A stretch of 64,000 nucleotides of DNA, from the NCBI RefSeq assembly GCF_029193885.1, contig NZ_JARFVB010000017.1, forward strand, positions 1 to 64,000, written 5' to 3'. The position numbers were made by a program, and so were the translations under genes. The DNA comes from Flagellimonas yonaguniensis (lineage in GTDB: Bacteria > Bacteroidota > Bacteroidia > Flavobacteriales > Flavobacteriaceae). This document shows, piece by piece, positions 41,380 through 50,470 of this stretch; positions within the stretch are counted from its first letter, which is position 1, and each line of letters begins with the position of its first letter. The notes below the pieces were generated by a model. That model did not search any database. It saw nothing but the letters and a program-made list of their open reading frames with translations, and had not been told where the DNA came from.

Positions 41380-42657
41380 TTAAAACACCTTCCCCACCGC
41401 CTCAATAGTTCGATCCAAATCAACATAACTAAGGGCATCGTTTAAAAAGTAGCTCTCAAAAGCAGAGGGCGGTAAGTACACCCCATTCTCCAACATCCCG
41501 TGGAAGTATTTTTTAAAGGTATCGTTGTTGCCCTTCGCAGAGCTGGCAAAATCCACCACAGGCTCGTCCGTAAAGTGTACGGAGATCATACTGCCATAAC
41601 GGTTAATCTGGTGGATCACACCTTTTTCCGTCAGGGTTTGGGCAATGCCTTTGTGCAAATACTCCGTTTTTTTGGCCAAACTGGTAAAAATTTCAGGTTG
41701 GTTGTTCAGGGCAGTGAGCATGGCCAGTCCGGCACTCATCGCCAAAGGGTTTCCGCTCAAGGTACCCGCTTGGTACACCGGTCCTTCTGGCGCCAAATGT
41801 GACATGATCTCCGCACGGGCCGCAAACGCTCCTACGGGCAGTCCACCCCCGATCACTTTTCCGAACATCACAATATCGGCATCAATGCCCAAGGCTTCCT
41901 GTGCGCCACCTTTTCCAAGGCGAAAGCCTGTCATTACCTCATCAAACAACAACAAAATACCTTCTTGGGTGCAGAGTTCGCGCAAACCTTTAATAAATTC
42001 ATCTTTGGGTATAATACAGCCCATGTTCCCCGCTACGGGTTCCAAAATAATGGCGGCAATCTCGCCTTTATTGGCTTCCACCAAGGCTTTCACGCCCTCC
42101 AAATCATTATAATCGGCCAATAGCGTATCCTTGGCCGTGCCCTGCGTTACCCCAGGGCTGTTGGGACTACCAAAAGTAACGGCTCCACTCCCCGCTTGTA
42201 TCAAAAAAGAGTCGGAGTGGCCGTGGTAGCAACCCGCAAATTTAATGATCTTCTCCTTGCCCGTGTACCCGCGCGCGAGGCGCACCGCACTCATACAGGC
42301 TTCGGTGCCGCTGTTCACAAAACGGATTTTGTCAATGTTCGGCACCATGGACACCGCCAGTTTGGCGATTTCGGTCTCGATTTCGGTGGGTGTTCCAAAG
42401 GATGTTCCTTTTTTGGCCTTCTCCACCACCGCATTGATCACAGGTTCGTAGGCATGGCCCAGAATCAGCGGCCCCCACGAAGCAATATAGTCGATGAGTT
42501 GGTTACCGTCTTCATCGTACAGGTAGGCTCCTTTGGCCTCCTTGATAAAAATAGGGTCGCCCCCGACGGCTTTAAACGCTCGTACAGGTGAATTCACTCC
42601 CCCGGGAATGTATTTTTTGGCCTCGGCGAACAAGGCACTGCTTCGTTGATAGATCAT
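41380..42657 (-). CDS. hemL: Glutamate-1-semialdehyde 2,1-aminomutase
   Basis: HemL is a PLP enzyme that converts glutamate-1-semialdehyde to 5-aminolevulinate for haem and other tetrapyrroles, in the cytoplasm. Family landmarks: [20 protein letters not shown] at the N-terminus, [23 protein letters not shown] with the cofactor Asp, and the PLP-lysine in [16 protein letters not shown]. 425 residues from the ATG at 42657, the normal length; an ATG at 42699 would add 14 residues not usual in the family. No other hem genes nearby. Confidence 0.97.
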   Translation of the reverse strand: MIYQRSSALFAEAKKYIPGGVNSPVRAFKAVGGDPIFIKEAKGAYLYDEDGNQLIDYIASWGPLILGHAYEPVINAVVEKAKKGTSFGTPTEIETEIAKLAVSMVPNIDKIRFVNSGTEACMSAVRLARGYTGKEKIIKFAGCYHGHSDSFLIQAGSGAVTFGSPNSPGVTQGTAKDTLLADYNDLEGVKALVEANKGEIAAIILEPVAGNMGCIIPKDEFIKGLRELCTQEGILLLFDEVMTGFRLGKGGAQEALGIDADIVMFGKVIGGGLPVGAFAARAEIMSHLAPEGPVYQAGTLSGNPLAMSAGLAMLTALNNQPEIFTSLAKKTEYLHKGIAQTLTEKGVIHQINRYGSMISVHFTDEPVVDFASSAKGNNDTFKKYFHGMLENGVYLPPSAFESYFLNDALSYVDLDRTIEAVGKVF

Positions 42658-42736
42658 ATATGTTCTGTGTCGTTCCTGTACTTCGGCTATGCTCAGCATA
42701 AACTCCGGCAGGAATCTGTTTTCATCAATTCTTTTT

Positions 42737-42816
42737 CGTCATGCTGAACTTGTTTCAGCATCTCATCCAATCAGCTTTTACTCCTAATGAGAACCTGAAA
42801 CGAGTTCAGGTTGACG
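42737..42816. repeat. Dispersed palindromic repeat, family 1
   Basis: CGTCATGCTGAACTTGTTTC continues to AGCATCTCA, and 42791-42816 mirrors it as GAACCTGAAACGAGTTCAGG then TTGACG. I recognise it as a dispersed intergenic element of flavobacterial genomes. It opens a 552-nt spacer (42658-43209) that contains no gene, only such repeats. Confidence 0.65.
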
Positions 42817-42820
42817 TTTG

Positions 42821-42880
42821 TCAGTTCGAGCGCAGTCGAGAACGACACGGCACCACATCTCGACTGCGCTCGATGTGACA
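42821..42880. repeat. Dispersed palindromic repeat, family 2 (TCGAGCGCAGTCGAGA)
   Basis: Arms TCGAGCGCAGTCGAGA (42826-42841) and TCTCGACTGCGCTCGA (42858-42873) are perfectly complementary over 16 bp, with TCAGT and ATGTGACA flanks. Further copies of the arm occur at 43118, 43167 and inside a gene at 50777. Confidence 0.85.
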
Positions 42881-42964
42881 AGCCATATAGATTTCGACCT
42901 GTTTTCCGCAAAGGTAATGATGATCATTCGTTTTGGGAAATGGATTTTGCGAATGCTTAGCTGA

Positions 42965-43072
42965 TATTCCTGTGAACGTAGAAATCCATTTTATTTTTCC
43001 CTTGCTTGTCATTCCTGCGAAAGTAGGAATCCATTTAACCTTGTGGATTCCGCATCAGGTGTGGAATGACAT
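42965..43072. repeat. Dispersed repeat, family 3 (ATTCCTGCGAAAGTAGGAATCC)
   Basis: Two direct copies, ATTCCTGTGAACGTAGAAAT (42965-) and ATTCCTGCGAAAGTAGGAAT (43011-), each continuing CCATTT, then an inverted copy GGATTCCGCATCAGGTGTGG with AATGACATG (43044-43072). This is a known style of flavobacterial intergenic repeat. Confidence 0.7.
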
Positions 43073-43117
43073 GTAGAAAATATAAAGGTGCTCCGCTTAG
43101 CATTACAAGTTCGATAT

Positions 43118-43190
43118 CAGTTCGAGCACAGTCGAGAACCACAATACCACAGCACTACGTAAGCACCCCTCGACTGCGCTCGGGATGACA
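43118..43190. repeat. Dispersed palindromic repeat, family 2, second unit
   Basis: CAGTTCGAGCACAGTCGAGA (43118-43137) and CCTCGACTGCGCTCGGGATG (43167-43186) then ACA form a slightly decayed version of the unit at 42821-42880, ending 20 nt before the stop of the glucosaminidase gene. Confidence 0.75.
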
Positions 43191-43209
43191 CCATAGACAG
43201 CTGTGAAAA

Positions 43210-44052
43210 CTACTGCGCCACCCGAATATTGAGCACCTGACCGATGGAAATAATATTGTCGTTGAGATTGTTGAGGCGGCGAAGCTCGTCCACCGAAATA
43301 TCATAGCGCTTGGAAATGGCATACAATGTATCGCCCTTTTGCACCTTGTGGGTAAAAACTTCGTACTGTCTGGTGTTTCGCACCGTGGGCAAACCGTTTT
43401 CCACAACCGCTTCGTCGTATTCATGAAGATTGTAGCTTTCTATGATGGAAATCAGTTTTTGCGGGTACTTACGGTCAGTAGCATACCCCGCCTGACGTAA
43501 TCCGTGGGCCCATTTCTTGTAATCGTCCCGTCTGTAGTTGAACAAAAACGCATAGCGTGAGCGGGTGGATAGGAAAATACTGTGATCGCGGAAGGAATAC
43601 ATCGGGTGGTTGTACTTACGGAAACATTCGCCTTTGGCATCATCATCATGGAAATCGAACTCCCCTTCCCAACCAGCATGGCATTTGATTCCGAAGTGGT
43701 TATTTGTCTTCAAGGTCAATTCACCCCTGCCCGAGCCACTTTCCAAAATACCCTGTGCCAAAGTAATACTGGCCGGTATGCCATAGGCACGCATTTCGTA
43801 CTGGGCAATCTCAGCAAAGGTCTCGATATAATCCTGGGTGTCCGAAATCGGGAAACGTTCAAAACGCCCGGTATCTTCCGGCATGGGGTACATACCGGCA
43901 TCTTCTTTGGTCTCTTTACTACGGTTTACCGTAGTTTCTTCGGTATTGCTGACTACAGGAGCGCCCTTGCGTTGGGTCGTCCTTCTTTTTTTGGCACCAC
44001 AGCTAGAGAGCAAAAGTGCCGCTATCAATACATATCCTATTCGCCTGATCAT
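43210..44052 (-). CDS. Glucosaminidase-LysM lipoprotein (peptidoglycan hydrolase)
   Basis: A 280-residue lipoprotein (lipobox LLLSSC, Cys18). After a polar linker, residues about 75-215 form a GH73 N-acetylglucosaminidase domain (ASITLAQGILESGSGRGELT with the catalytic Glu, NNHFGIKCHAGWEGE, and YAFLFNYRRDDYKKWAHGLR). Residues about 230-278 are one LysM peptidoglycan-binding domain (HKVQKGDTLYAISKRYDISV and GQVLNIRVAQ). It cuts the glycan strand of the cell wall in the periplasm. Its ATG overlaps the stop of the desulfhydrase-like gene by 4 nt, so it is the last gene of a three-gene operon. Confidence 0.93.
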   Translation of the reverse strand: MIRRIGYVLIAALLLSSCGAKKRRTTQRKGAPVVSNTEETTVNRSKETKEDAGMYPMPEDTGRFERFPISDTQDYIETFAEIAQYEMRAYGIPASITLAQGILESGSGRGELTLKTNNHFGIKCHAGWEGEFDFHDDDAKGECFRKYNHPMYSFRDHSIFLSTRSRYAFLFNYRRDDYKKWAHGLRQAGYATDRKYPQKLISIIESYNLHEYDEAVVENGLPTVRNTRQYEVFTHKVQKGDTLYAISKRYDISVDELRRLNNLNDNIISIGQVLNIRVAQ

Positions 44053-44954
44053 ACGTCCAATAACGGTAAATTCTTCTTTTTCAATACAAGGTTCATGCCT
44101 TTTATGCCTTGCAGTCCCCCTGTGTGAATCGCCAAGATTTGGGTTCCTGGTTCAAAAACATCCTGCTTTATGAGATCAAAAATACCAAAAAGCATTTTAC
44201 CTGTATAAGTGGGATCCAATGGGATGCCCGTTTCACTTTTAAAAAGGTTGATGAATGCAATCAGTTGTTGGTCCACTTTGGCATAACCTCCAAAATGATA
44301 ATCGGTTACAAGCTTCCAACGGTCATTATGGACAAAGGTACAAATCTCCTCGATTAAAAAATCGCCCTTCAGTGCAGGGAAGCCCAAAACCGATTGATGC
44401 GGTCGTGATGCATTGATGAGTCCAGCTACGGTGCCACCCGTACCCGCAGCACTACAGATGTAATCGAATGTCACATCTTCATCGGTCAAGATTTCCGAAC
44501 AGCCCTTTACTGCCAATGCATTGGTTCCGCCCTCGGGCAACAGGTATACATCGCCGAACTGTTCCTTCAATTTTTCAATAAAGGATGGGTCGTTTTTGTA
44601 TCGATAATCACTGCGGGAGACAAAATGGAACTGCATACCGTGTTCATGGGCCAGTTTCAAGGTAGGATTGTTTTGCCATTTACCCACCAACTCTTCACCA
44701 CGAATCACACCGATGGTTTTCAATCCCTGTTCCCAACCTGCATACGCCGTTGCCGCAATATGATTGGAAAAGGCCCCACCAAAGGTGAGCAAGGTGTCTT
44801 TACCATGCTTTTTTGCTTCAAGCAGATTGTATTTGAGCTTGCGGTATTTGTTTCCGGAAACAAACGGATGGATGGTATCCTCTCTTTTCAAGTAGAGCCG
44901 AATGCCCTTTTCTCGGAGAAGGGGCATGTCTATATGTTGATTGGGTATGTTCAA
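44049..44954 (-). CDS. ACC deaminase/D-cysteine desulfhydrase family PLP enzyme
   Basis: A 301-residue fold-type II PLP enzyme. The N-terminus LYLKREDTIHPFVSGNKYRK contains the PLP-lysine in SGNKYRKLKYN; GGAFSNHIAATAYAG is the next family motif, and CSAAGTGGTVAGL binds the cofactor phosphate. Flavobacterial members are annotated 1-aminocyclopropane-1-carboxylate deaminase/D-cysteine desulfhydrase; which substrate is used cannot be told. The start is TTG at 44954 (conserved N-terminal PNQHI supports it) or ATG at 44927. It is the middle gene of an operon with the HERIH protein and the glucosaminidase. Confidence 0.88.
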   Translation of the reverse strand: MNIPNQHIDMPLLREKGIRLYLKREDTIHPFVSGNKYRKLKYNLLEAKKHGKDTLLTFGGAFSNHIAATAYAGWEQGLKTIGVIRGEELVGKWQNNPTLKLAHEHGMQFHFVSRSDYRYKNDPSFIEKLKEQFGDVYLLPEGGTNALAVKGCSEILTDEDVTFDYICSAAGTGGTVAGLINASRPHQSVLGFPALKGDFLIEEICTFVHNDRWKLVTDYHFGGYAKVDQQLIAFINLFKSETGIPLDPTYTGKMLFGIFDLIKQDVFEPGTQILAIHTGGLQGIKGMNLVLKKKNLPLLDV

Positions 44955-44964
44955 TCCGAATAAA

Positions 44965-45294
44965 TCAACGGGTCAGGTACTTTAAAAAACCAAAGGTTTT
45001 GCGCTTGGATAGATACTGCATATCCTTTTCATTGGCATAGGCCTCACGCTCGAAACTGATGTTCTGGTAAGCGCGATAACTGTTCAGGTAAAGTACGGTC
45101 CTAAACAACCATTCCGAGATATAGAGCACATAAAACGGTAGGATCAATAATTCGCGTTGTTGCTTCAAGTGGATACGCTCATGGTTGATGAGCACTTCAT
45201 CCGTCTTTAATGAATCTTCCTTTAGGATAATGAAAGGCCATAGGGAGAGTCCCACATAATTTTTATAGAAGAAATGTTTGAAGACAACGATCAA
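44965..45294 (-). CDS. Small membrane protein with HERIH motif
   Basis: A 109-residue protein with hydrophobic stretches (YVGLSLWPFIILKED; LLILPFYVLYISEWLF) and the motif INHERIHLKQQREL, an HExxH pattern as in zinc peptidases, followed by SFEREAYANEKD, which could give the third ligand. It is too short for a complete known peptidase family, but resembles the M56-like core. The start codon is TTG at 45294, 20 nt after the expected transcription start from TATATTTG at 45321-45328. First gene of a three-gene operon. Function not known. Confidence 0.65.
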   Translation of the reverse strand: MIVVFKHFFYKNYVGLSLWPFIILKEDSLKTDEVLINHERIHLKQQRELLILPFYVLYISEWLFRTVLYLNSYRAYQNISFEREAYANEKDMQYLSKRKTFGFLKYLTR

Positions 45295-45320
45295 ATTGAC
45301 AAATGGTTAGGTTATCTCTA

Positions 45321-45328
45321 CAAATATA
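45321..45328 (-). promoter_or_regulatory. -7 box of the HERIH-desulfhydrase-glucosaminidase operon
   Basis: TATATTTG on the minus strand, about 27 nt ahead of the TTG start at 45294. A TTTTG lies 15 nt further upstream, shorter than usual spacing. Confidence 0.5.
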
Positions 45329-45468
45329 ACTGCAAAAAGTGCTCAAAATTGGACAGTTAGCAGAAATCAATCAACATTTTCCGTGGACAACCTTGTTTTG
45401 AAAATCTTAAAAGCCTCGTGTTTTTGACACGAAAGCTGTAAATTTATATAACAAAAAGGTTGCCGTAC

Positions 45469-45630
45469 ATGAAAGAACGCATACCCTTGGAAGAGGGTGA
45501 TTATTACCTGTCGGAACAAGGGTACAGGGTTTTTACAGAGAAATACCATTTAAAACGCGGTTACTGTTGCGAGAGTGGTTGTCGCCACTGTCCGTATGGA
45601 TACAATGCAAAAACCAACACCCAAAAATAA
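45469..45630 (+). CDS. DUF5522 small cysteine-rich protein
   Basis: A 53-residue cytoplasmic protein that is short enough to be missed by length filters. The sequence MKERIPLEEGDYYLSEQGYR leads into VFTEKYHLKRGYCCESGCRH and CPYGY. The block YHLKRGYCC-SGCRHCPYGY is the DUF5522 signature, with four Cys and His that probably bind a metal. The frame is clean from ATG to TAA. It is divergent from the HERIH operon and 62 nt upstream of the DUF4136 gene. Role unknown. Confidence 0.9.
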   Translation: MKERIPLEEGDYYLSEQGYRVFTEKYHLKRGYCCESGCRHCPYGYNAKTNTQK

Positions 45631-45692
45631 GTGTTCGGCACAATATTTGTGATTTATTCACCTATATCTCAAGAATTTAAAAAAATAGTACT

Positions 45693-46265
45693 ATGAAAAG
45701 TTTGAAACACTTCGCGTTAATTGCTTTGGCCTTTGGCTTATTGGCCTCCTGTACTTCGGTCAGGGTAGTGTCCGATTACGACCAAAAAACTGACTTCAAT
45801 ACCTATAAAAGCTATGCTTTTTACAAGACCGGTATAGATAAAGCCCAAATCTCCGATCTGGACAAGAAAAGAATATTACGCGCCATTGAAGCCGAATTGG
45901 GTGCTCGTGGATTTGTGAAATCAGACAATCCCGATGTATTGATCAGCATTTTTACCAAGGAGCGTGAACGTGTGGACATCTATAACAACAACGGCTGGGG
46001 CTGGGGTGGATTTTATAGCCCATGGGCCTGGGGGCCTGGTTGGGGCTGGGGTTATGGCTATGGAAACAATGTAAGCACCCGTACCGAAGGCTCTCTTTAT
46101 ATTGACGTGATCGATGCCAATAAAAAAGAATTGGTATGGCAAGGTCGAGGCGTAGGCACCCTGAACAATACCAAAAACATTGAGAAAAAGGAGAAACGTA
46201 TCAAAGAATTCGTTTCGCAGATCTTGGAGGAGTATCCGCCCAATATGGCCATGGCCTCCAACTAA
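45693..46265 (+). CDS. DUF4136 lipoprotein
   Basis: A 190-residue lipoprotein (lipobox GLLASC, Cys20) of the DUF4136 family: VRVVSDYDQKTDFNTYKSYA at the start, RILRAIEAELGARGFVKSDN, DVLISIFTKERERV, and SLYIDVIDANKKELVWQGRG. A Trp/Gly-rich insertion (NNGWGWGGFYSPWAWGPGWG) sits between them, as in other family members. Probably in the outer membrane facing the periplasm. Monocistronic; the terminator follows 8 nt after the stop. Confidence 0.92.
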   Translation: MKSLKHFALIALAFGLLASCTSVRVVSDYDQKTDFNTYKSYAFYKTGIDKAQISDLDKKRILRAIEAELGARGFVKSDNPDVLISIFTKERERVDIYNNNGWGWGGFYSPWAWGPGWGWGYGYGNNVSTRTEGSLYIDVIDANKKELVWQGRGVGTLNNTKNIEKKEKRIKEFVSQILEEYPPNMAMASN

Positions 46266-46272
46266 AATATAG

Positions 46273-46294
46273 ACCGCCCAATGGGCGGTTTTTT
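46273..46294 (+). terminator. Rho-independent terminator
   Basis: Stem ACCGCCC / GGGCGGT, loop AAT, then T6. It closes the DUF4136 gene. Confidence 0.9.
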
Positions 46295-46366
46295 ATTACC
46301 CTTAACTTTCCTTAAGAAGATTTCCACTCCCTATTTCGTATCTTTAAGACGCACAAAAATTGACCT

Positions 46367-48118
46367 ATGAGCTACGAATCCAATCCTATACTGGACAAAT
46401 TACCGAAGCACCTCAAGCAATTCATAAAACCACAGAATTATGAAGAGTACACCGCCATTGACCAAGCTGTTTGGCGCTATGTAATGCGAAAAAATGTGGA
46501 TTACCTAAGTAAGGTCGCCCACAGTTCTTATATGGATGGATTAAAAAAGACTGGGATTTCCATTGACCATATTCCCAATATGTATGGAATGAACCGCATC
46601 CTGAAAGAAATTGGATGGGCGGCAGTCGCGGTGGATGGTTTTATCCCCCCCTCCGCCTTTATGGAATTCCAAGCGTACAATGTACTCGTCATCGCTTCGG
46701 ATATTCGCCAGCTCGAAAATATTGAATATACCCCTGCCCCCGACATTATTCACGAAGGGGCCGGGCACGCACCCATTATCGCCAATCCCGAATATGCCGA
46801 ATATCTGCGTCGGTTCGGGGAAATCGGCTGCAAGGCTATTTCCAGTGCAAAGGATTACGAGCTCTACAATGCAGTGAGACATCTTTCCATCATCAAGGAA
46901 GCACACGGCACACCGCAAAGCGAGATTGACGAAGCTGAAAAACATATTGGACATCTGCAGGAAAACATGGGCGAACCCAGTGAGATGGCCTTGATTCGAA
47001 ATCTGCATTGGTGGTCCGTGGAATACGGTTTGATAGGCACCGTGGACCACCCAAAAATTTACGGCGCAGGGTTGCTGTCATCCATTGGGGAAAGTACATG
47101 GTGCATGACGGACAAAGTGAAAAAAATTCCGTACACCATTGAAGCGGCACACACAGAGTTTGATATAACCAAACCGCAACCACAACTATTCGTAACCCCC
47201 GATTTTGCCTTTTTGAGTCAGGTGTTGGAGGATTTTGCCAATACCATGGCCGTACGGACGGGTGGACTTTCAGGGATTAAAAAACTGATTGGTTCCAAAG
47301 CACTCGGCACCATCGAATTGAGTACAGGACTGCAAATCTCCGGAGAGTTCAGCAATGTCATCGAAAATGATGGCAAACCCATATACATTCAGACTACAGG
47401 AGGAACGGCTTTGGCCTACCGTGAAAAAGAATTGGTCGGGCACAGCACAGCACACCATGCGGATGGTTTTGGTTCCCCCATCGGGAAATTGAAGGGTATC
47501 AACATTGCCATCGAGGATATGGGGCCTCGTGATCTGAAAGCCTACAAAATCTATGAAGGTGAAGAAATTGTATTGGAATTCGAAGGCGGAATCAAAGTAG
47601 AGGGAACTATAGTGACGGGCACCCGAAACCTCATGGGGAAAATCATTCTCATTACTTTTGAAGATTGCACTGTTACCCAGAACAATAAGGTTCTATTTCA
47701 GCCTGAATGGGGATTGTACCACATGGCCGTTGGTCAACACATTGTATCAGCTTATAATGGTCCCGCAGACTTGAACAGCTTCAATTTGATGAGCCACCAG
47801 ATTACGGAAAGCACCATCAAACTGAAAAAAGATGAAAAAAGGATACAATTGGAGCGGTTCTATGAGCAAATCAGGCATTTTAGGGAAGGTAAAAACACTA
47901 CGGTTTCACGAAACAAAGTGCTTCAGGCCCTTAAAAAAGACCATCCCAAGGACTGGTTATTGCCCGTGGAATTGTACGAACTCGCCAAGCAGGACAACAA
48001 TCAGGAATTCCAGCAAGAGTTGTTGGAACACTTGGAACACATTAAGCAGGATAACCCAAAATTGGGCCATTTGATTGATGATGGGCTCCAGCTTGTAGAT
48101 ACAGCATTGGTCAGTTAG
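46367..48118 (+). CDS. Aromatic amino acid hydroxylase (phenylalanine 4-monooxygenase type)
   Basis: A 583-residue non-haem iron, pterin-dependent hydroxylase. The catalytic half lies in residues 1-300, with the iron ligands H129 and H134 in DIIHEGAGHAP and E219 in WWSVEYGLIG. Typical bacterial PhhA has 260-300 residues; here about 280 further residues follow (TGGTALAYREKELVGHSTAH; IVLEFEGGIKVEGTIVTGTR), which look beta-rich then helical. I recall this long form as usual in Bacteroidota. It probably makes tyrosine from phenylalanine. Its stop codon shares TTAG with the convergent M61-like gene. Confidence 0.92.
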   Translation: MSYESNPILDKLPKHLKQFIKPQNYEEYTAIDQAVWRYVMRKNVDYLSKVAHSSYMDGLKKTGISIDHIPNMYGMNRILKEIGWAAVAVDGFIPPSAFMEFQAYNVLVIASDIRQLENIEYTPAPDIIHEGAGHAPIIANPEYAEYLRRFGEIGCKAISSAKDYELYNAVRHLSIIKEAHGTPQSEIDEAEKHIGHLQENMGEPSEMALIRNLHWWSVEYGLIGTVDHPKIYGAGLLSSIGESTWCMTDKVKKIPYTIEAAHTEFDITKPQPQLFVTPDFAFLSQVLEDFANTMAVRTGGLSGIKKLIGSKALGTIELSTGLQISGEFSNVIENDGKPIYIQTTGGTALAYREKELVGHSTAHHADGFGSPIGKLKGINIAIEDMGPRDLKAYKIYEGEEIVLEFEGGIKVEGTIVTGTRNLMGKIILITFEDCTVTQNNKVLFQPEWGLYHMAVGQHIVSAYNGPADLNSFNLMSHQITESTIKLKKDEKRIQLERFYEQIRHFREGKNTTVSRNKVLQALKKDHPKDWLLPVELYELAKQDNNQEFQQELLEHLEHIKQDNPKLGHLIDDGLQLVDTALVS

Positions 48119-49800
48119 AAGCCTAGCTTTTCCATATTTGCCGTAGTAGGTTTCAATTGGGGAACCTCAGCTTTTGTAACGGGATAAAAAGAAACATTGA
48201 ACTCTTTACCGTTTCTTTTCAGGCCCAGTTTAACTTGGTGTTCAATACTGCCCTGCCAAATGCTTCGGGAAAACACCTTGTCGCCCACTCGAACACCTGC
48301 TTCCCATGCCTTGCTCCCTTCCGCCACGCCGGCAATTTCTTTTCTGTCCTTGGTAAATTCAAATCCAAGCTCGTAAATGTCACTTTCAGGGCTGTAATCC
48401 AATCCTAAATCATCAAACAGGGCTGCCAAATCCACTTTTTGGCCTTCTTCAATGTACTTTTGGAAAACAGGTTCAAAATCACCTTCCCAGAATCCATCCA
48501 TCATTCCAACAAAATAGTCATGGTTGACTTTTTGGTCCTTGGTGGTCGCATCGGTATGGATTTGATGCATCACATCATCCAAACTTTGCTTGCCGCCACT
48601 TATTTTTTGGATATTCCGATCCAGATAAAAGGCAAAAATCGTCCCTCTCCAGTAAGGCAGTTTGGAATATTCATAGCTGGTCCAAAAGTTATCATAATTG
48701 ATTTCGGAATTCGGAGCCTCTCCCACCGATGATGCATATAGATCACGAATGGTTCGGTTCATCTCTGCAATAAAAAAAGTACCGTCCAATTCATTGATAT
48801 TGTTCTTTGCGATGTTTTTGAAAGTGTAATACTCGGTAAATCCCTCACTGAACCAATACTGTTCTTCTTCGTTCTCATTATGGATGGTGTGCCCAAGCCA
48901 ATTATGCATCAGCTCATGGTTAAAAAGATATACCATCTGACCTATATCGGTCTGATCATTATTGGAAACCGAGGTCGCGAAGGAGTTGGTCAGTCCCGTT
49001 CCTTGAAAACTGCTGCCATTCTCTAGCGGAAAAGGTTGCATGATTACCGTAAAGTAGGTCTGGGAATGGTCGTCCCAAAAATTGCGCTGATACGTAAGGG
49101 TTTCTTCCAGTACCTTAAAAACATCTTCGTCTTTGAACGGAATCCATTCGCCACGAGTAGCCAAACTAATCCGGTTCCCCTCTATCTCTCCATTAAATAC
49201 CCTAAAATCCCCTCCAACAAAAATGGCACTTCCAAACAAATCCATGTTCTGATCTTTCAACAACTGAACTCTTTCTTGACTACCAAAACTGTTGTGAATG
49301 GTGTATCCCTCCTCTGGAAACGATGACCAGTCGAGCAGAATGTCCAGCTGCTCCTCGGTATTTTCAGGCACCATGAACATATTGTGCGAAAACACATGGA
49401 AATACTCTTGATTGATGATAGGACGGTAAATTTTGTCCGTAGAAACATCCTCTTTGAAATCCTGCTTCAAAAAATATTCGAATTCCAACTCTTCTACATC
49501 CTTCGGATGCATCAAAACTATGCGGTTGCTATCAGCATCCTTTTCAACGGCACCTTCCACATTCAACAATGCCATACTGCCCAATGAATTGTATAGATCC
49601 GTCTGCCCCCAAGCGTCATTTGGAAGCGACAATTCCGTTGTTCCATCTGGACTGGCCTCCAAGGTCATGGTAATTTTGAGTTGGGGAATACTATCGACAA
49701 CTACGGAAGCAATTTCGTAGCTAATATCGGATTCTGGTTGATGCTGACAGGAAAATAGAATAGTGGCTAAAAGGGCGGTTAGCAGTACTCTTTTAAACAT
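48115..49800 (-). CDS. M61-like metallopeptidase lipoprotein with PDZ domain
   Basis: A 561-residue lipoprotein (lipobox TILFSC, Cys18). The zinc site NHELMHNWLGH gives H295, E296 and H299, and WFSEGFTEYY gives E319, as in the M1/M61 gluzincins. The C-terminal 100 residues form a PDZ-like domain (EIAGVAEGSKAWEAGVRVGD). The N-terminal 180 residues are beta-rich. This resembles the glycyl-aminopeptidase-type M61 architecture, although the N-terminal part is diverged. Periplasmic or surface side. Convergent with the hydroxylase gene, overlapping by 4 bp. Confidence 0.88.
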   Translation of the reverse strand: MFKRVLLTALLATILFSCQHQPESDISYEIASVVVDSIPQLKITMTLEASPDGTTELSLPNDAWGQTDLYNSLGSMALLNVEGAVEKDADSNRIVLMHPKDVEELEFEYFLKQDFKEDVSTDKIYRPIINQEYFHVFSHNMFMVPENTEEQLDILLDWSSFPEEGYTIHNSFGSQERVQLLKDQNMDLFGSAIFVGGDFRVFNGEIEGNRISLATRGEWIPFKDEDVFKVLEETLTYQRNFWDDHSQTYFTVIMQPFPLENGSSFQGTGLTNSFATSVSNNDQTDIGQMVYLFNHELMHNWLGHTIHNENEEEQYWFSEGFTEYYTFKNIAKNNINELDGTFFIAEMNRTIRDLYASSVGEAPNSEINYDNFWTSYEYSKLPYWRGTIFAFYLDRNIQKISGGKQSLDDVMHQIHTDATTKDQKVNHDYFVGMMDGFWEGDFEPVFQKYIEEGQKVDLAALFDDLGLDYSPESDIYELGFEFTKDRKEIAGVAEGSKAWEAGVRVGDKVFSRSIWQGSIEHQVKLGLKRNGKEFNVSFYPVTKAEVPQLKPTTANMEKLGF

Positions 49801-49855
49801 GGTTTCAATTGATTGATGTACTTTATAGACGCATCAAATCACAAAATGTGACAGC

Positions 49856-50470
49856 TTAATCCAAAAAAGTTTTCAATTGTTCCGTGTTTTCCACGGGAGT
49901 GTTGTTGTACACCAAAGTCCATCCCATGGTATGGGTCAACACCAAAATGTGTGAAAGTTCGCTTATCAACCGATTTTCTGCATTGGAACGTAGGGAGGAT
50001 GCCTCGATTTTCTCCATCAAAGAAGCATTCACGTTTCGTTTGATGGTATTGTAATCGCCTGCATTGAATGGATTCAAGTAATCGGCGGTGACATCGTAAT
50101 ACTCAAAATCGGGACTGATTTTTATTTCTGGTTCAGGAATCCGGGTAATGGTAAGCAATTTTTGTTCTTCGTCCACTTCATAATTGATTTTGGACATGTC
50201 ATAGGCAATGGATACATCGGCATTTACCACCACCAAGGCCTTTTTATGGGCAGTGACCAACGGACCGAACAGTTCTTTGGAATCCTTGTAGTTGTACACC
50301 TCTGCAAAATGCCCTTCCGTGACCACCAATTTGGAAACATTCCGCAACTCCTGCTGAATGAGCATGGAATTTTCTTCCAAAATCGATTTTTGCTCACGGT
50401 CATCAGTACACGATTTATAAATCAAAACCGAGGCCAATGCTATTATCGCTCCAACTAATACTTTCTTCAT
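49856..50470 (-). CDS. DUF4230 membrane-anchored protein
   Basis: A 204-residue protein with an N-terminal signal anchor (VLVGAIIALASVLIYKSC) and a DUF4230 domain: LVVTEGHFAEVYNYKDSKEL, KKALVVVNADVSIAYDMSKI, then NTIKRNVNASLMEKIEASSL and a C-terminal helix with strands. Cys21 might be a lipobox, but the segment is atypical. Its ATG overlaps the stop of the GSCFA gene (ATGA), so the two are co-translated in the order GSCFA then DUF4230 on the minus strand. Role unknown. Confidence 0.88.
   Translation of the reverse strand: MKKVLVGAIIALASVLIYKSCTDDREQKSILEENSMLIQQELRNVSKLVVTEGHFAEVYNYKDSKELFGPLVTAHKKALVVVNADVSIAYDMSKINYEVDEEQKLLTITRIPEPEIKISPDFEYYDVTADYLNPFNAGDYNTIKRNVNASLMEKIEASSLRSNAENRLISELSHILVLTHTMGWTLVYNNTPVENTEQLKTFLD

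Noticed and set aside
42821-43012. 63-codon frame through the repeat cluster
   Set aside because: Entirely composed of dispersed repeats read as protein.
43155-43424. 89-codon minus-strand frame
   Set aside because: Shadow of the glucosaminidase gene; its end is a translated family 2 repeat.
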